From Tsukamurella pseudospumae (GTDB taxonomy: Bacteria; Actinomycetota; Actinomycetes; Mycobacteriales; Mycobacteriaceae): a stretch of 64,000 nucleotides of DNA. The notes under the pieces are model-generated. The model had not been told where the DNA came from, made no database searches, and saw only the letters and a program-made list of their open reading frames with translations. The stretch lies in NCBI RefSeq assembly GCF_001575205.1, contig NZ_LSRE01000012.1:248001-312000 (forward strand), read 5' to 3'. How positions within the stretch are numbered: position 1 is the first letter of the stretch; each line of letters opens with the position of its first letter. The position numbers and the translations under genes are program-made. Positions 52,796 through 60,504 of the stretch are shown here, piece after piece.

Positions 52796-53833
52796 TCACG
52801 TCCGGAAGTCCAGCAGCACCTTCCCGGACGCAGCGGAATCACGGGCGATCTCGAAGGCCTCGAGGGCGTCCGCGGCGGGCAGAACGTGGGTGACCACGCC
52901 GCGCACGTTCAACGAGCCGTCGGCGAGGGCAGCGATGACCTCGTCGATCTCGTCGTTGAACCGCAGGGCACCGCGCAGATCCAGTTCGCGTGTGATGGCT
53001 TGGGCGGCAGGGAAGTCGATGTCGCCCGCGCGCTGCAGGCCGAGCATCACGACGATGCCGCCCCTCCCGGCCGCATCGACCGCGGCGTGCAGTCCGGGCA
53101 CCGTGCCGGAGGATTCGATCACGACATCGGCGTGGAGCGCCGCGATCTCCTCGGACTCCCGGGCGTCGAGAACCGCGGCGGCGCCCAGTGCCAGGGCACG
53201 CTCGCGCGCCTCGGCCGCGATGTCCGTCGCCACGACCGTGGCGGCCCCGTGGTGCAACGCCACCGCGACGGCGAGCAGGCCGATCGGACCCGCGCCGATG
53301 ACGGCCACCCGCTTGCCCGCGACATCGCCCGCGCGGGCCACGCCGTGCCAGGCCACGGCCGCAGGTTCGATCAGCGCGGCGTCGCGCGGATCGATGTTCG
53401 CGGGCAGGATCCGCAACATCCGGGTCGGGAGGGCGACGCGGCGCGCGAAAGCGCCCTCGCAGTGCGGGAAGTGGGCCGCTGAGCCCAGGTAGGTGCCGGC
53501 GGGCGCGAGGTTCGGGCTCTTCGCCGGGTACGGGACACCGTCGACCCCGTGCGGCGTGCCCGGGTGCACGGCGACGGGGGTGCCGACCGCGGGCCCGGAT
53601 CCGTCGGCGGCCGCCCGTTCGACGGTGCCGATCACCTCGTGGCCGAGAAGCAGGGGTGCGCGCAGGATGGACGTCCCGGCGGCGCCGTGAAGCCAGTAGT
53701 GCAAGTCGGAGCCGCAGACCCCGCCGTAGGCGATCGCGATCACCGCCTCATCGGCGGTGGGCTCGGGCTCCGGCAGCGCCTGCACCCGCAGATCGCCGGC
53801 GGCGTGCGCGACGACACCCAGATTCTCCGTCAT
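52796..53833 (-). CDS. Zinc-dependent L-idonate/polyol dehydrogenase-like MDR
   Basis: This 345-residue medium-chain dehydrogenase has the catalytic-zinc motif GGVCGSDLHYW (Cys), GHEVIGTV and the Rossmann segment VAVIGAGPIGLLAVAVA. The Cys cluster for structural zinc is absent. SDLHYWLHG is typical of L-idonate 5-dehydrogenase and related sorbitol dehydrogenases. ATG 53833 follows AAAGGGG. It is the last gene of the IclR-cluster transport operon. Confidence 0.85.
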   Translation of the reverse strand: MTENLGVVAHAAGDLRVQALPEPEPTADEAVIAIAYGGVCGSDLHYWLHGAAGTSILRAPLLLGHEVIGTVERAAADGSGPAVGTPVAVHPGTPHGVDGVPYPAKSPNLAPAGTYLGSAAHFPHCEGAFARRVALPTRMLRILPANIDPRDAALIEPAAVAWHGVARAGDVAGKRVAVIGAGPIGLLAVAVALHHGAATVVATDIAAEARERALALGAAAVLDARESEEIAALHADVVIESSGTVPGLHAAVDAAGRGGIVVMLGLQRAGDIDFPAAQAITRELDLRGALRFNDEIDEVIAALADGSLNVRGVVTHVLPAADALEAFEIARDSAASGKVLLDFRT

Positions 53834-53844
53834 CACAACCCCTT

Positions 53845-54621
53845 TCAGACCACGGCCGTCATGCCGCCGTCGACGTACAGTATTTGGCCGTTGACGAATG
53901 AGGAGGCGTCGGAGGCCAGGAACACCAACGGCCCCACCAGATCCGCCACGTCGCCCCAGCGCGCCGCCGGCGTGCGGCCGGAGACCCACCCGGAGAACTC
54001 GGCGTCGTCGACGAGCGCCTGGGTCAGCTCGGTGGCGAAGTACCCGGGGGCGATCGCGTTGGCCGTCACGCCGTACGGGGCCAGCTCCGCGCACAGGCCC
54101 TTGGTGAGCATGACGATCCCGCCCTTGGTCGCGGAGTAGGGCGTGATGTTCGGGCGGGCCAGCTGCGACTGCACCGAGCCGATGTTGACGATGCGCCCGC
54201 TGCCGCGGGCGATCATGCCCGCGGCGACCCGTTTCGACAGGAGGAAGGCGCTGGTCAGATTCGTCGCCACCAGGGTGTTCCAGTCGCTGACGGGGAACTC
54301 GGTCAGCGGGTGGCGGATCTGCATGCCCGCGTTGTTGACCAGGATGTCGGGGGTGCCGAGCAGTGCCTCGATCCGGGTCAGCCCCGCGTCGACGGCGGCC
54401 TCGTCGGTCACGTCGAAGGCGTCGCCGTGCACGGGATTGCCGGTCGCGGCGGCGATCTCGCCCGCCACCATCGACGCCGCGGTCCGGTCCCGACCGTGCA
54501 CGACGACCGTGGCGCCCGCCCTGGACAGTCCTTCGGCCAGCCGGCGGCCGATGCCGCGGGTGCTGCCGGTGACGAGTGCGGTTCGATCCGTGAGGTCGAA
54601 GACGGAGGTGTCGCTGGGCAT
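53845..54621 (-). CDS. SDR oxidoreductase, gluconate 5-dehydrogenase-like
   Basis: This 258-residue classical SDR has VTGSTRGIGRRLAEGL, NNAGMQIR, the catalytic Ser in NIGSVQS and Tyr-Lys in YSATKGG. The NNAGMQIRHPLTEFP segment resembles IdnO/gluconate 5-dehydrogenases. With the idonate-like dehydrogenase it would make an L-idonate to 5-ketogluconate to gluconate route; the substrate is inference. Confidence 0.85.
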   Translation of the reverse strand: MPSDTSVFDLTDRTALVTGSTRGIGRRLAEGLSRAGATVVVHGRDRTAASMVAGEIAAATGNPVHGDAFDVTDEAAVDAGLTRIEALLGTPDILVNNAGMQIRHPLTEFPVSDWNTLVATNLTSAFLLSKRVAAGMIARGSGRIVNIGSVQSQLARPNITPYSATKGGIVMLTKGLCAELAPYGVTANAIAPGYFATELTQALVDDAEFSGWVSGRTPAARWGDVADLVGPLVFLASDASSFVNGQILYVDGGMTAVV

Positions 54622-54630
54622 GACTGCCTT

Positions 54631-56079
54631 TCAGGGAACGGACGGCACGGGCGCGGAAGCGATTGCGGGAGAGGGGAAGTCGAGAGTGCTCAGAGCGGCG
54701 GTTCCGGGCAGGGCGTAGCCGGAGCCCGCTTCGGCGTCAGAGACCTTCACGGCGTCGTCGGTGCGGGTCAGGTCGCGGCCCACGGTCTCCGGCACGAGGA
54801 AGGTGCTCGCCGCGGTGATGGTGCACAGGGTGACCATGTAGAGGCCGAGTACGAGCCAGTTCCCGTGCGTCACTTTGATCAGGTAGGCGCCCAGCACCCC
54901 CGCCACGCCGCCGGCGAGCACCGCGGAGATCTCGCGGGCCATGGCTACGCCGAGGTAGCGGTGTCGTGCGCCGAACATCTCGGGGATCATGGCGCACTGC
55001 GGGCCGAGCATCGAGTTCACGCCCACGCCGATGCCGATCGCGATGACGGCGATCGCGATGCCGTGGTTGTGCAGGGTGAGTGCCCACCAGGCGGGCAGGG
55101 CGTAGACCAGCAGGAACAGGGCGCCGATCCGGTAGATGATGCGGCGGCCGTAACGGTCGGACAGATGTCCGGTGAACGGCACGGAGAACACGCCGATCAG
55201 CGAGCCGATGGTGACGCCCCACGTGAGCACGCCCTTGTCGGCGCCGGGACCGGTGACGGTGACGAAGAACGACAGCGCCAGCGCCTGGAACATGTACGAG
55301 CCGCCGTTCTCCGCCATGCGCAGGCCGATGCCCACGAGCACGCCGGGGAAGCCGTGCTTGAACAGCTCACGGACGGGCTTGTCGGCGACCTGCTCCTGCT
55401 TCTCCAACTCGACGAAGGTCGGCGTCTCCTGCAGCTTCATCCGGATCGCGACGGCGAGCAGGATGAGCAGGAAGGATGAGAGGAACGGCACCCGCCAGCC
55501 CCAGCTGAGCATCGCCTGCTCCGGCAATGTGCTGATCAGTGTGAACACCAGCGCGGCGAGGAGCGTGCCCGCCTGGATGCCGATGAAGGGCAGTGCGGAG
55601 AAGAAGCCGCGCCGCCCCACGGGCGCGTACTCGGCCATGAGCACCGTCGAGCCGGCCTGCTCCGCGCCCGCGCCGAAGCCCTGGAGCAGGCGAAGCGCCA
55701 CGAGCAGCACCGGCGCCCACATGCCGATCGAGTCGTAGGTGGGCAGGACGCCGATCAGGGTTGACGCGCCGCCCATCAGCATGATCGTGATGACGAGGAC
55801 CGTCTTGCGGCCCACCTTGTCGCCGAGCCGGCCGAAGAACAGGCCGCCGAAGGGACGGGCCGCGAAGCCCACGCCGAAGGTGGCGAACGCGGCCACGGTC
55901 GCCATCGCCGGGTCACCCTGGGGGAAGAACAGGACGTTGAAGATCAACGCCGTGGACAGGCCGTACAGCGCGAAATCGAAGTACTCGAGGGCGCTGCCGA
56001 TGCTGGAGGCGAGGGTCGCGCGCTTGAGGTTCGCGGCGTAGTCGGGATCCTGCTCCGGCGAGGTGGTGGTGGTCGACAC
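54631..56079 (-). CDS. MFS metabolite:proton symporter (ShiA/KgtP-like)
   Basis: This 482-residue protein has 12 membrane helices. It has ASSIGSALEYFDFALYG, the motif FGRLGDKVGRKTVLV, LLQGFGAGAEQAGSTVL and WRVPFLSS. The family imports organic acids. The start is GTG 56079 behind AAGGAG. It is first in an operon with the SDR and polyol dehydrogenase and is preceded by likely IclR sites. Confidence 0.88.
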   Translation of the reverse strand: MSTTTTSPEQDPDYAANLKRATLASSIGSALEYFDFALYGLSTALIFNVLFFPQGDPAMATVAAFATFGVGFAARPFGGLFFGRLGDKVGRKTVLVITIMLMGGASTLIGVLPTYDSIGMWAPVLLVALRLLQGFGAGAEQAGSTVLMAEYAPVGRRGFFSALPFIGIQAGTLLAALVFTLISTLPEQAMLSWGWRVPFLSSFLLILLAVAIRMKLQETPTFVELEKQEQVADKPVRELFKHGFPGVLVGIGLRMAENGGSYMFQALALSFFVTVTGPGADKGVLTWGVTIGSLIGVFSVPFTGHLSDRYGRRIIYRIGALFLLVYALPAWWALTLHNHGIAIAVIAIGIGVGVNSMLGPQCAMIPEMFGARHRYLGVAMAREISAVLAGGVAGVLGAYLIKVTHGNWLVLGLYMVTLCTITAASTFLVPETVGRDLTRTDDAVKVSDAEAGSGYALPGTAALSTLDFPSPAIASAPVPSVP

Positions 56080-56147
56080 GGGGGTTCTCCTTCGGACCAT
56101 CGGGTCGTGACCGGCGTCACATCCGATACCTGAAAGCTAACACTTGG

Positions 56148-56182
56148 TCGAACGGCGTACAACAGGTTGAACGATATTCGTG
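56148..56182. promoter_or_regulatory. Two candidate IclR operators upstream of the MFS operon
   Basis: AACGATATTCGTG (56170-56182) matches AACGACATTCGTT at 58069 in 11 of 13 positions. A weaker copy, TCGAACGGCGTAC, lies at 56148-56160. Both lie 70-105 bases upstream of the MFS start codon. Confidence 0.6.
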
Positions 56183-56186
56183 TGGA

Positions 56187-56978
56187 TCAGTTCGTCGAGC
56201 CCTGCTGTCTCCACGGGTTGCTCAGCCGCGCGGCAGCCTCCACCAGGGCGGTCCCGACGGTGGCTATGCGCAGGTCGTCGGCCTGATCGGCGGGCATGGC
56301 GGCGCCGAGCCCGAGCGGCGGATCGCCCGGCGTCCAGGCGGGGAGCGCGACCGCGATGCCGGTGACGCCGAGGGTGCCGTGCCCCCGGTCGACCGCGAAT
56401 CCGCGTGTCCGCACCTGTTCCAGCTCGGCCCGGACATCGGCCTCGGTGACCTCGCTGCCGTCGGCGGCACTCCGGGCGGGGACGGCGGAGCCGAGGATCG
56501 CGTCCAGCTCCTCGTCGGGGAGCGCGGCCAGGAGGGCGTGTCCCGTGGCCGTGAAGACCGCGGGCAGGCGCGAGCCGAGCGGCGTGCCGAACCGGTACGG
56601 AGCCCGGCCCTCGTGGCGCGCGAGGTAGAGCGTGTGGGCGCCATCGAGCATGGCGATCTGGACCAGCTCGCGGTGCAGCGTGGGGGACGCCGCGATCACC
56701 GGGAAGAACTCGCGGACCTGGTTGAACTGCAGCGCGTAGGCGCCGCCGATCTCCGCCGTCCGCCGGCCCAGGGCGAAGCCGCCGGTCACGCGCCGGATCA
56801 TGTCCCCGTCTTCCAGGGCCTGACAGAGGTTGGTGCACGAGGACTTCGCGATGCCCAGCCCGCGCGCGAGCTCGCTGAGGCTCATGGCCGGCGCGTCGGA
56901 TTCCGCGAGCAGCGTGAGAATGCCCAGCGCGCGGGTGACGGCGGGCGCCGGTGCGCGCGTGCCCTCGGGATCGGTCAT
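56187..56978 (-). CDS. IclR-family regulator
   Basis: This 263-residue protein has an N-terminal winged helix (ALGILTLLAESDAPAMSLSELARGLGIAKSSCTNLCQALEDGDMI) and a C-terminal IclR effector domain (FTATGHALLAALPDEELDAIL). The start is ATG 56978, overlapping the hydroxyacid dehydrogenase stop. It is the predicted repressor or activator of both flanking operons through the AACGANATTCGT sites. Confidence 0.88.
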   Translation of the reverse strand: MTDPEGTRAPAPAVTRALGILTLLAESDAPAMSLSELARGLGIAKSSCTNLCQALEDGDMIRRVTGGFALGRRTAEIGGAYALQFNQVREFFPVIAASPTLHRELVQIAMLDGAHTLYLARHEGRAPYRFGTPLGSRLPAVFTATGHALLAALPDEELDAILGSAVPARSAADGSEVTEADVRAELEQVRTRGFAVDRGHGTLGVTGIAVALPAWTPGDPPLGLGAAMPADQADDLRIATVGTALVEAAARLSNPWRQQGSTN

Positions 56979-58036
56979 CAGTAGAACTCCACGGTGTCGA
57001 CGGTGTTGGCCGTCGGAGCCCCGTCGAGCAGCGCCGTGGCGTTGCGCGCGAACAGCCGGGCGATCCGCGTGGATTCCTGGCGGCTCAGCGCGGCCGTGTG
57101 CGGGCTCGCCAGGACGTTCGGGTGGTGCCACAGAGCGCTGTCGGAGGGCAGCGGCTCGGTGGCGAAGACGTCCAGCGCGGCGAAGCCGATCCGCTCCTCG
57201 TTGAGGGCCGTGAGCAGTGCGTCCTCGTCGATGACGGTGCCGCGGCCGACGTTGGTGAGCAGAGTGCCGGGCCGCACGGCGGCGAACAGGTCCGCGCCGA
57301 TCAGCTTCTCGGTGGCCGCGGTGCCGGGCAGGGTCACGACGATCGCGTCCACCTCGCCCGCGGCCGCGACGATGTCGTCGAGGGGGACGATCCGGTCGAC
57401 GTTCTCCACGAGGCGGCCGCTGCGGGAGGTGCCCCACACCGTCGACCCGCAGGCCTTGAACCGGGCCGCGGTCGCCGCGCCGATCCCTCCGAGTCCCACG
57501 ATGAGGACCGTCATCTCGTCGAGGTGGCGCATCTCCCACCGGGCGGGCCACTGCTTGGCGGCCTGATCGGACTCCAGGCGGCGCAGGTTCTTCGCGCCCG
57601 CGAGGATTCCGAACAGCGCGAACTCGGCCAGTGTCGAGCCGTGCACCCCGGCGCTGGTGGTGAACGCGACCCGCGTGAGCTCCGCTTCGTCGAGCCCGGC
57701 GGCGCGGACCTGCCCGCCGCCGCCCGCGGCGGTGGTGTGCACCCAGCGCAGAGCGGGGTTTGCGCGGACGGTCGCGGCGAGCAGCGCGGGCTGCACGTCG
57801 GGGATGCCGAAGAGCGCGTCGGCGCCGGCGAGCAGCGACTCGTAGGCGGCCTGCTGATCGGGCGTGCGGGTGAAGGCCGGGTCGCCCTCCCAATCCGCGT
57901 CCCACCGGGGCGGACGGTACAGCGTGTGATCACGGAGCAACTCGACGCGGGGCTCGAGGCGCTCGATCAGCCGGCAGTCGGATTCGGGCAGGTCGACCGC
58001 GAGGGCGACGCGCAAGGGCTTCGATGTGGTGGTCAT
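56978..58036 (-). CDS. D-2-hydroxyacid dehydrogenase
   Basis: This 352-residue NAD-dependent enzyme has VLIVGLGGIGAATAARF (Rossmann motif near 185), Arg in LTNVGRGTVIDEDAL, Glu in FATEPLP and the catalytic His in SPHTAALS. It reduces or oxidises 2-hydroxy/2-keto acids. It is co-transcribed with iclR and divergent from the 58093 gene across a 56-base operator region. Confidence 0.9.
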   Translation of the reverse strand: MTTTSKPLRVALAVDLPESDCRLIERLEPRVELLRDHTLYRPPRWDADWEGDPAFTRTPDQQAAYESLLAGADALFGIPDVQPALLAATVRANPALRWVHTTAAGGGGQVRAAGLDEAELTRVAFTTSAGVHGSTLAEFALFGILAGAKNLRRLESDQAAKQWPARWEMRHLDEMTVLIVGLGGIGAATAARFKACGSTVWGTSRSGRLVENVDRIVPLDDIVAAAGEVDAIVVTLPGTAATEKLIGADLFAAVRPGTLLTNVGRGTVIDEDALLTALNEERIGFAALDVFATEPLPSDSALWHHPNVLASPHTAALSRQESTRIARLFARNATALLDGAPTANTVDTVEFY

Positions 58037-58068
58037 GGGCCGAGTCTAGGAGATCGGCCAATATATCG

Positions 58069-58081
58069 AACGACATTCGTT
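58069..58081. promoter_or_regulatory. AACGA-CAT-TCGTT palindrome, candidate IclR operator
   Basis: A perfect 5-3-5 inverted repeat lies in the 56-base gap between the divergent hydroxyacid dehydrogenase and beta-hydroxyacid dehydrogenase genes. It is matched by the sites at 56148-56182, which ties both operons to the IclR protein. Confidence 0.65.
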
Positions 58082-58092
58082 AGGCTGGACGA

Positions 58093-58995
58093 ATGGATCA
58101 GGCTGCGCACATCGCCGTCGGCGTCATCGGACTCGGAGCCATGGGCGCGCCCATGGCGCGACACCTCGCCCGCGCGCACGGCCCCGTCCACATCACCGCC
58201 CGGCGGCCCCGCCCGGACCTCGTGGCCGACGGCGCCGTCCAGCACGATGACCCGGCGGGACTGGCCGCGGTGGCCGATGTCGTGCTGTTGATGCTGCCCG
58301 ACCTCCCGGAGATCGAGGAGGTTCTCGCGGGCGAGCGCGGACTGCTCGCGGGCGATCGCCCGCTCCTGCTGCTCATCGGTTCGACCTCCTCGGCGCTCGG
58401 CGTGCGAGCGCTCGCGGACCGTCTGGACCGGGAGACCGCCGGCCGGGTCCGCGTCGTGGACGCGCCGGTTTCCGGTGGTGAGGACGGCGCGATCGCCGGG
58501 ACACTGTCGATCATGATGGGCGGCACCGAGGTCGACTGCGCTCGCGCCGCGGACGTGCTCGAGCCCTGTGGCACCCCGGTCCGCCTGGGGCCCTTGGGCG
58601 CCGGCGAGGTCGCGAAGGCGTGCAACCAGCTGGTCGTCGCGGCGACCATCGCGGCGCTGGGGGAGGCGACGGTGCTCGCGGACCGCTCCGGCATCGACCT
58701 CGCGGCGATGTGGGAGCTGCTCGGCGGCGGCTACGCCTCGTCCCGCCTGCTGGCGACTCGCAAGGACAAGCTGGTGACGGGGGACGACGCACCGTCGGGC
58801 ATGGCGAAGTACCTCGCGAAGGATCTCCGATCCGCCACCGAGGTCGCGCGTGCCACCGGCACCGAGGCGATGCTGCTGCCCGCGCTGCTGGCCGAGTTCG
58901 AGGCGATCATCGAGGCCGGTCTGGGGGATCGGGACATGGCGGTCACCCGCCGGTTCATCGCCGAACGCGGGACGGGATCCACCGCTCCCGAGTGA
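58093..58995 (+). CDS. Beta-hydroxyacid dehydrogenase (3-HIBADH/tartronate-semialdehyde reductase type)
   Basis: This 300-residue protein has GVIGLGAMGAPMARHLA (Rossmann), DAPVSGGEDGAIAGTLSIMMGG (substrate-binding SGG) and the catalytic Lys region GAGEVAKACNQLVVAA. It is a member of the 6-phosphogluconate-dehydrogenase-like superfamily. With the cluster it probably handles a C3-C6 hydroxy acid. It ends in a GTGA overlap with the permease remnant. Confidence 0.9.
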   Translation: MDQAAHIAVGVIGLGAMGAPMARHLARAHGPVHITARRPRPDLVADGAVQHDDPAGLAAVADVVLLMLPDLPEIEEVLAGERGLLAGDRPLLLLIGSTSSALGVRALADRLDRETAGRVRVVDAPVSGGEDGAIAGTLSIMMGGTEVDCARAADVLEPCGTPVRLGPLGAGEVAKACNQLVVAATIAALGEATVLADRSGIDLAAMWELLGGGYASSRLLATRKDKLVTGDDAPSGMAKYLAKDLRSATEVARATGTEAMLLPALLAEFEAIIEAGLGDRDMAVTRRFIAERGTGSTAPE

Positions 58996-59180
58996 ACCGC
59001 GACTCACTGTCGTCGGCGAACTCGGGCATCTACTCCACCTCGCGGATGCTCTACGGCCTCGCCGCGGAGGGCGACGCACCGGAAGCTGTTCGCGAAACGG
59101 TCCCGCCGCAAGGTGCCGGCGAATGCGCTCTTCGCATCGGCGTGATGCTCCTGTCCTTGGTGGTGCTGCCGTCACGCTGA
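58992..59180 (+). pseudogene. Fragment of an APC-family amino acid permease, frameshifted
   Basis: The translation opens SANSGIYSTSRMLYGLA-EGDAP, a late-helix segment of amino acid permeases. Around 59080 the match jumps frame: the neighbouring frame continues KLFAKRSRRKVPANALFASA before a stop, so a base has been lost. Both the N-terminal two thirds and the C-terminus are missing. It is a relic of a transporter once linked to this catabolic cluster. Confidence 0.8.
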
Positions 59181-60398
59181 TCAGTCCTGGTCGGTGAGCA
59201 TCGGTGCATCGGGCCCCAACGGCCGGTGCAGGAGCTTGCCGCGCGTGACGGCGTCACGCCCGTAACGGGTGCGCAGCGAATCGAGCGCGAGGTCGAGGTC
59301 GGTATCGTGCTCGCCGCCGTCGAAGGGCAGCGTGAGCTGCACCGCGCCGTGGTTCTCCAGGTTCGCCAGCGAGAGCCCGATGAGCGTGCAGCCGCGCTCC
59401 CGGACCAGAGGCATCGCCTCGTCGAGCAGCCCGCGCGCGGTGGCGAGTACGACCGATGTCTGGTCGGTGGGCTCGCGCAGGGAGCGGGACCGGGTGACGG
59501 ACGCGAAATCGTCGAACCGCAGTCGCAGTTCGACGGTGCGCGTGACGCGCCCTGCGGCGCGCAGCCGCTCGCCGAGCCGGTCGACGATCGCGAGCGCGGT
59601 GGCTTCGATCTCCGACTCGGACTTCATCCGGCGACCCAGGGCGCGTTGCGCGCCGATCGACTTGCGGCGCCGACCGGTGTCGATCCGCCGCGGATCGTGC
59701 GCCATCGACAGTGCGTACAGGTGCCGCGCGGTGCCCCTGCCGAGGAGCGAGGCCAGGCGCGGCTCGCCCAACTCCGCGATCTGCCCGACGGTGCCGATGC
59801 CGACCTCGTGCAGGCGCGACTCGGTCTTGGGGCCGACGCCCCACAGCCGCCGCACCGGCAGGGGGTGCAGGAACTGCAGCTCCGTGCCGGGCGGAACGTG
59901 GAGCAGACCGTCGGGCTTGCCGACGGCGCTGGCCACCTTGGCGAGGAACTTGCTGCGTGCCACCCCGACGGTGATGGGCAGGCCGACCTCGGCCTTGACC
60001 CGCTCGCGGAGGCGCTGGGCGATCTGGACCGGCGTGCCGTCGATGCGGTGGAGGCCGGCCACGTCGAGGAAGGCCTCGTCCACGGAGAGACCCTCGACCA
60101 GCGGCGTGATGTCCCGGAACACCTCGAAGACCCGCTTGCTGGCCTCCATGTACGCGTCGAACCGCGGCGGCATGGTGATGGCGAACGGGGCGAGCGCCAG
60201 CGCCTCGCGGTGCGGCATGGGCGAGCGCACGCCCTTGGCCTTCGCCTCGTAGCTGGCCGCCAGCACGACGTCCGACCCGACCAGCACGGGGCGGCCGCGG
60301 AGCCACGGATGGTCGCGTTGCTCGACAGAGGCGTAGAACGAGTCCAGGTCGGCGTGGAGGATCGTGGCCTCCGCGCGTCGTGCCTGGTCGATGGACAT
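59181..60398 (-). CDS. dinB: DNA polymerase IV
   Basis: This 405-residue Y-family polymerase has LHADLDSFYASVEQ (catalytic Asp pair), the SVDEAFLDV palm motif, the thumb HhH with LWGVGPKTESRLHE and a little-finger domain. There is no C-terminal clamp peptide that I can recognise, which is also true of mycobacterial DinB2-type enzymes. The start is ATG 60398; a longer ATG at 60470 would extend into the promoter region. Confidence 0.93.
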   Translation of the reverse strand: MSIDQARRAEATILHADLDSFYASVEQRDHPWLRGRPVLVGSDVVLAASYEAKAKGVRSPMPHREALALAPFAITMPPRFDAYMEASKRVFEVFRDITPLVEGLSVDEAFLDVAGLHRIDGTPVQIAQRLRERVKAEVGLPITVGVARSKFLAKVASAVGKPDGLLHVPPGTELQFLHPLPVRRLWGVGPKTESRLHEVGIGTVGQIAELGEPRLASLLGRGTARHLYALSMAHDPRRIDTGRRRKSIGAQRALGRRMKSESEIEATALAIVDRLGERLRAAGRVTRTVELRLRFDDFASVTRSRSLREPTDQTSVVLATARGLLDEAMPLVRERGCTLIGLSLANLENHGAVQLTLPFDGGEHDTDLDLALDSLRTRYGRDAVTRGKLLHRPLGPDAPMLTDQD

Positions 60399-60441
60399 GT
60401 GGACGAGTATCCGTGATGTCACTGACAGGTTCTGGTGGTCG

Positions 60442-60477
60442 AACTGACTCTGGAGTAATCTTACCGACAAGTCAGTT
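60442..60477. promoter_or_regulatory. AACTGACT-N20-AGTCAGTT inverted repeat
   Basis: Perfect 8-bp arms lie at 60442-60449 and 60470-60477 in the divergent promoter between dinB and the acyl reductase gene. The centre holds TTACCGACAAG. It could bind a TetR-type lipid regulator or form part of two facing promoters. It is not a typical LexA box. Confidence 0.45.
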
Positions 60478-60504
60478 GCCGAGCGACTCGTGAAGGAGTC
60501 AGCT

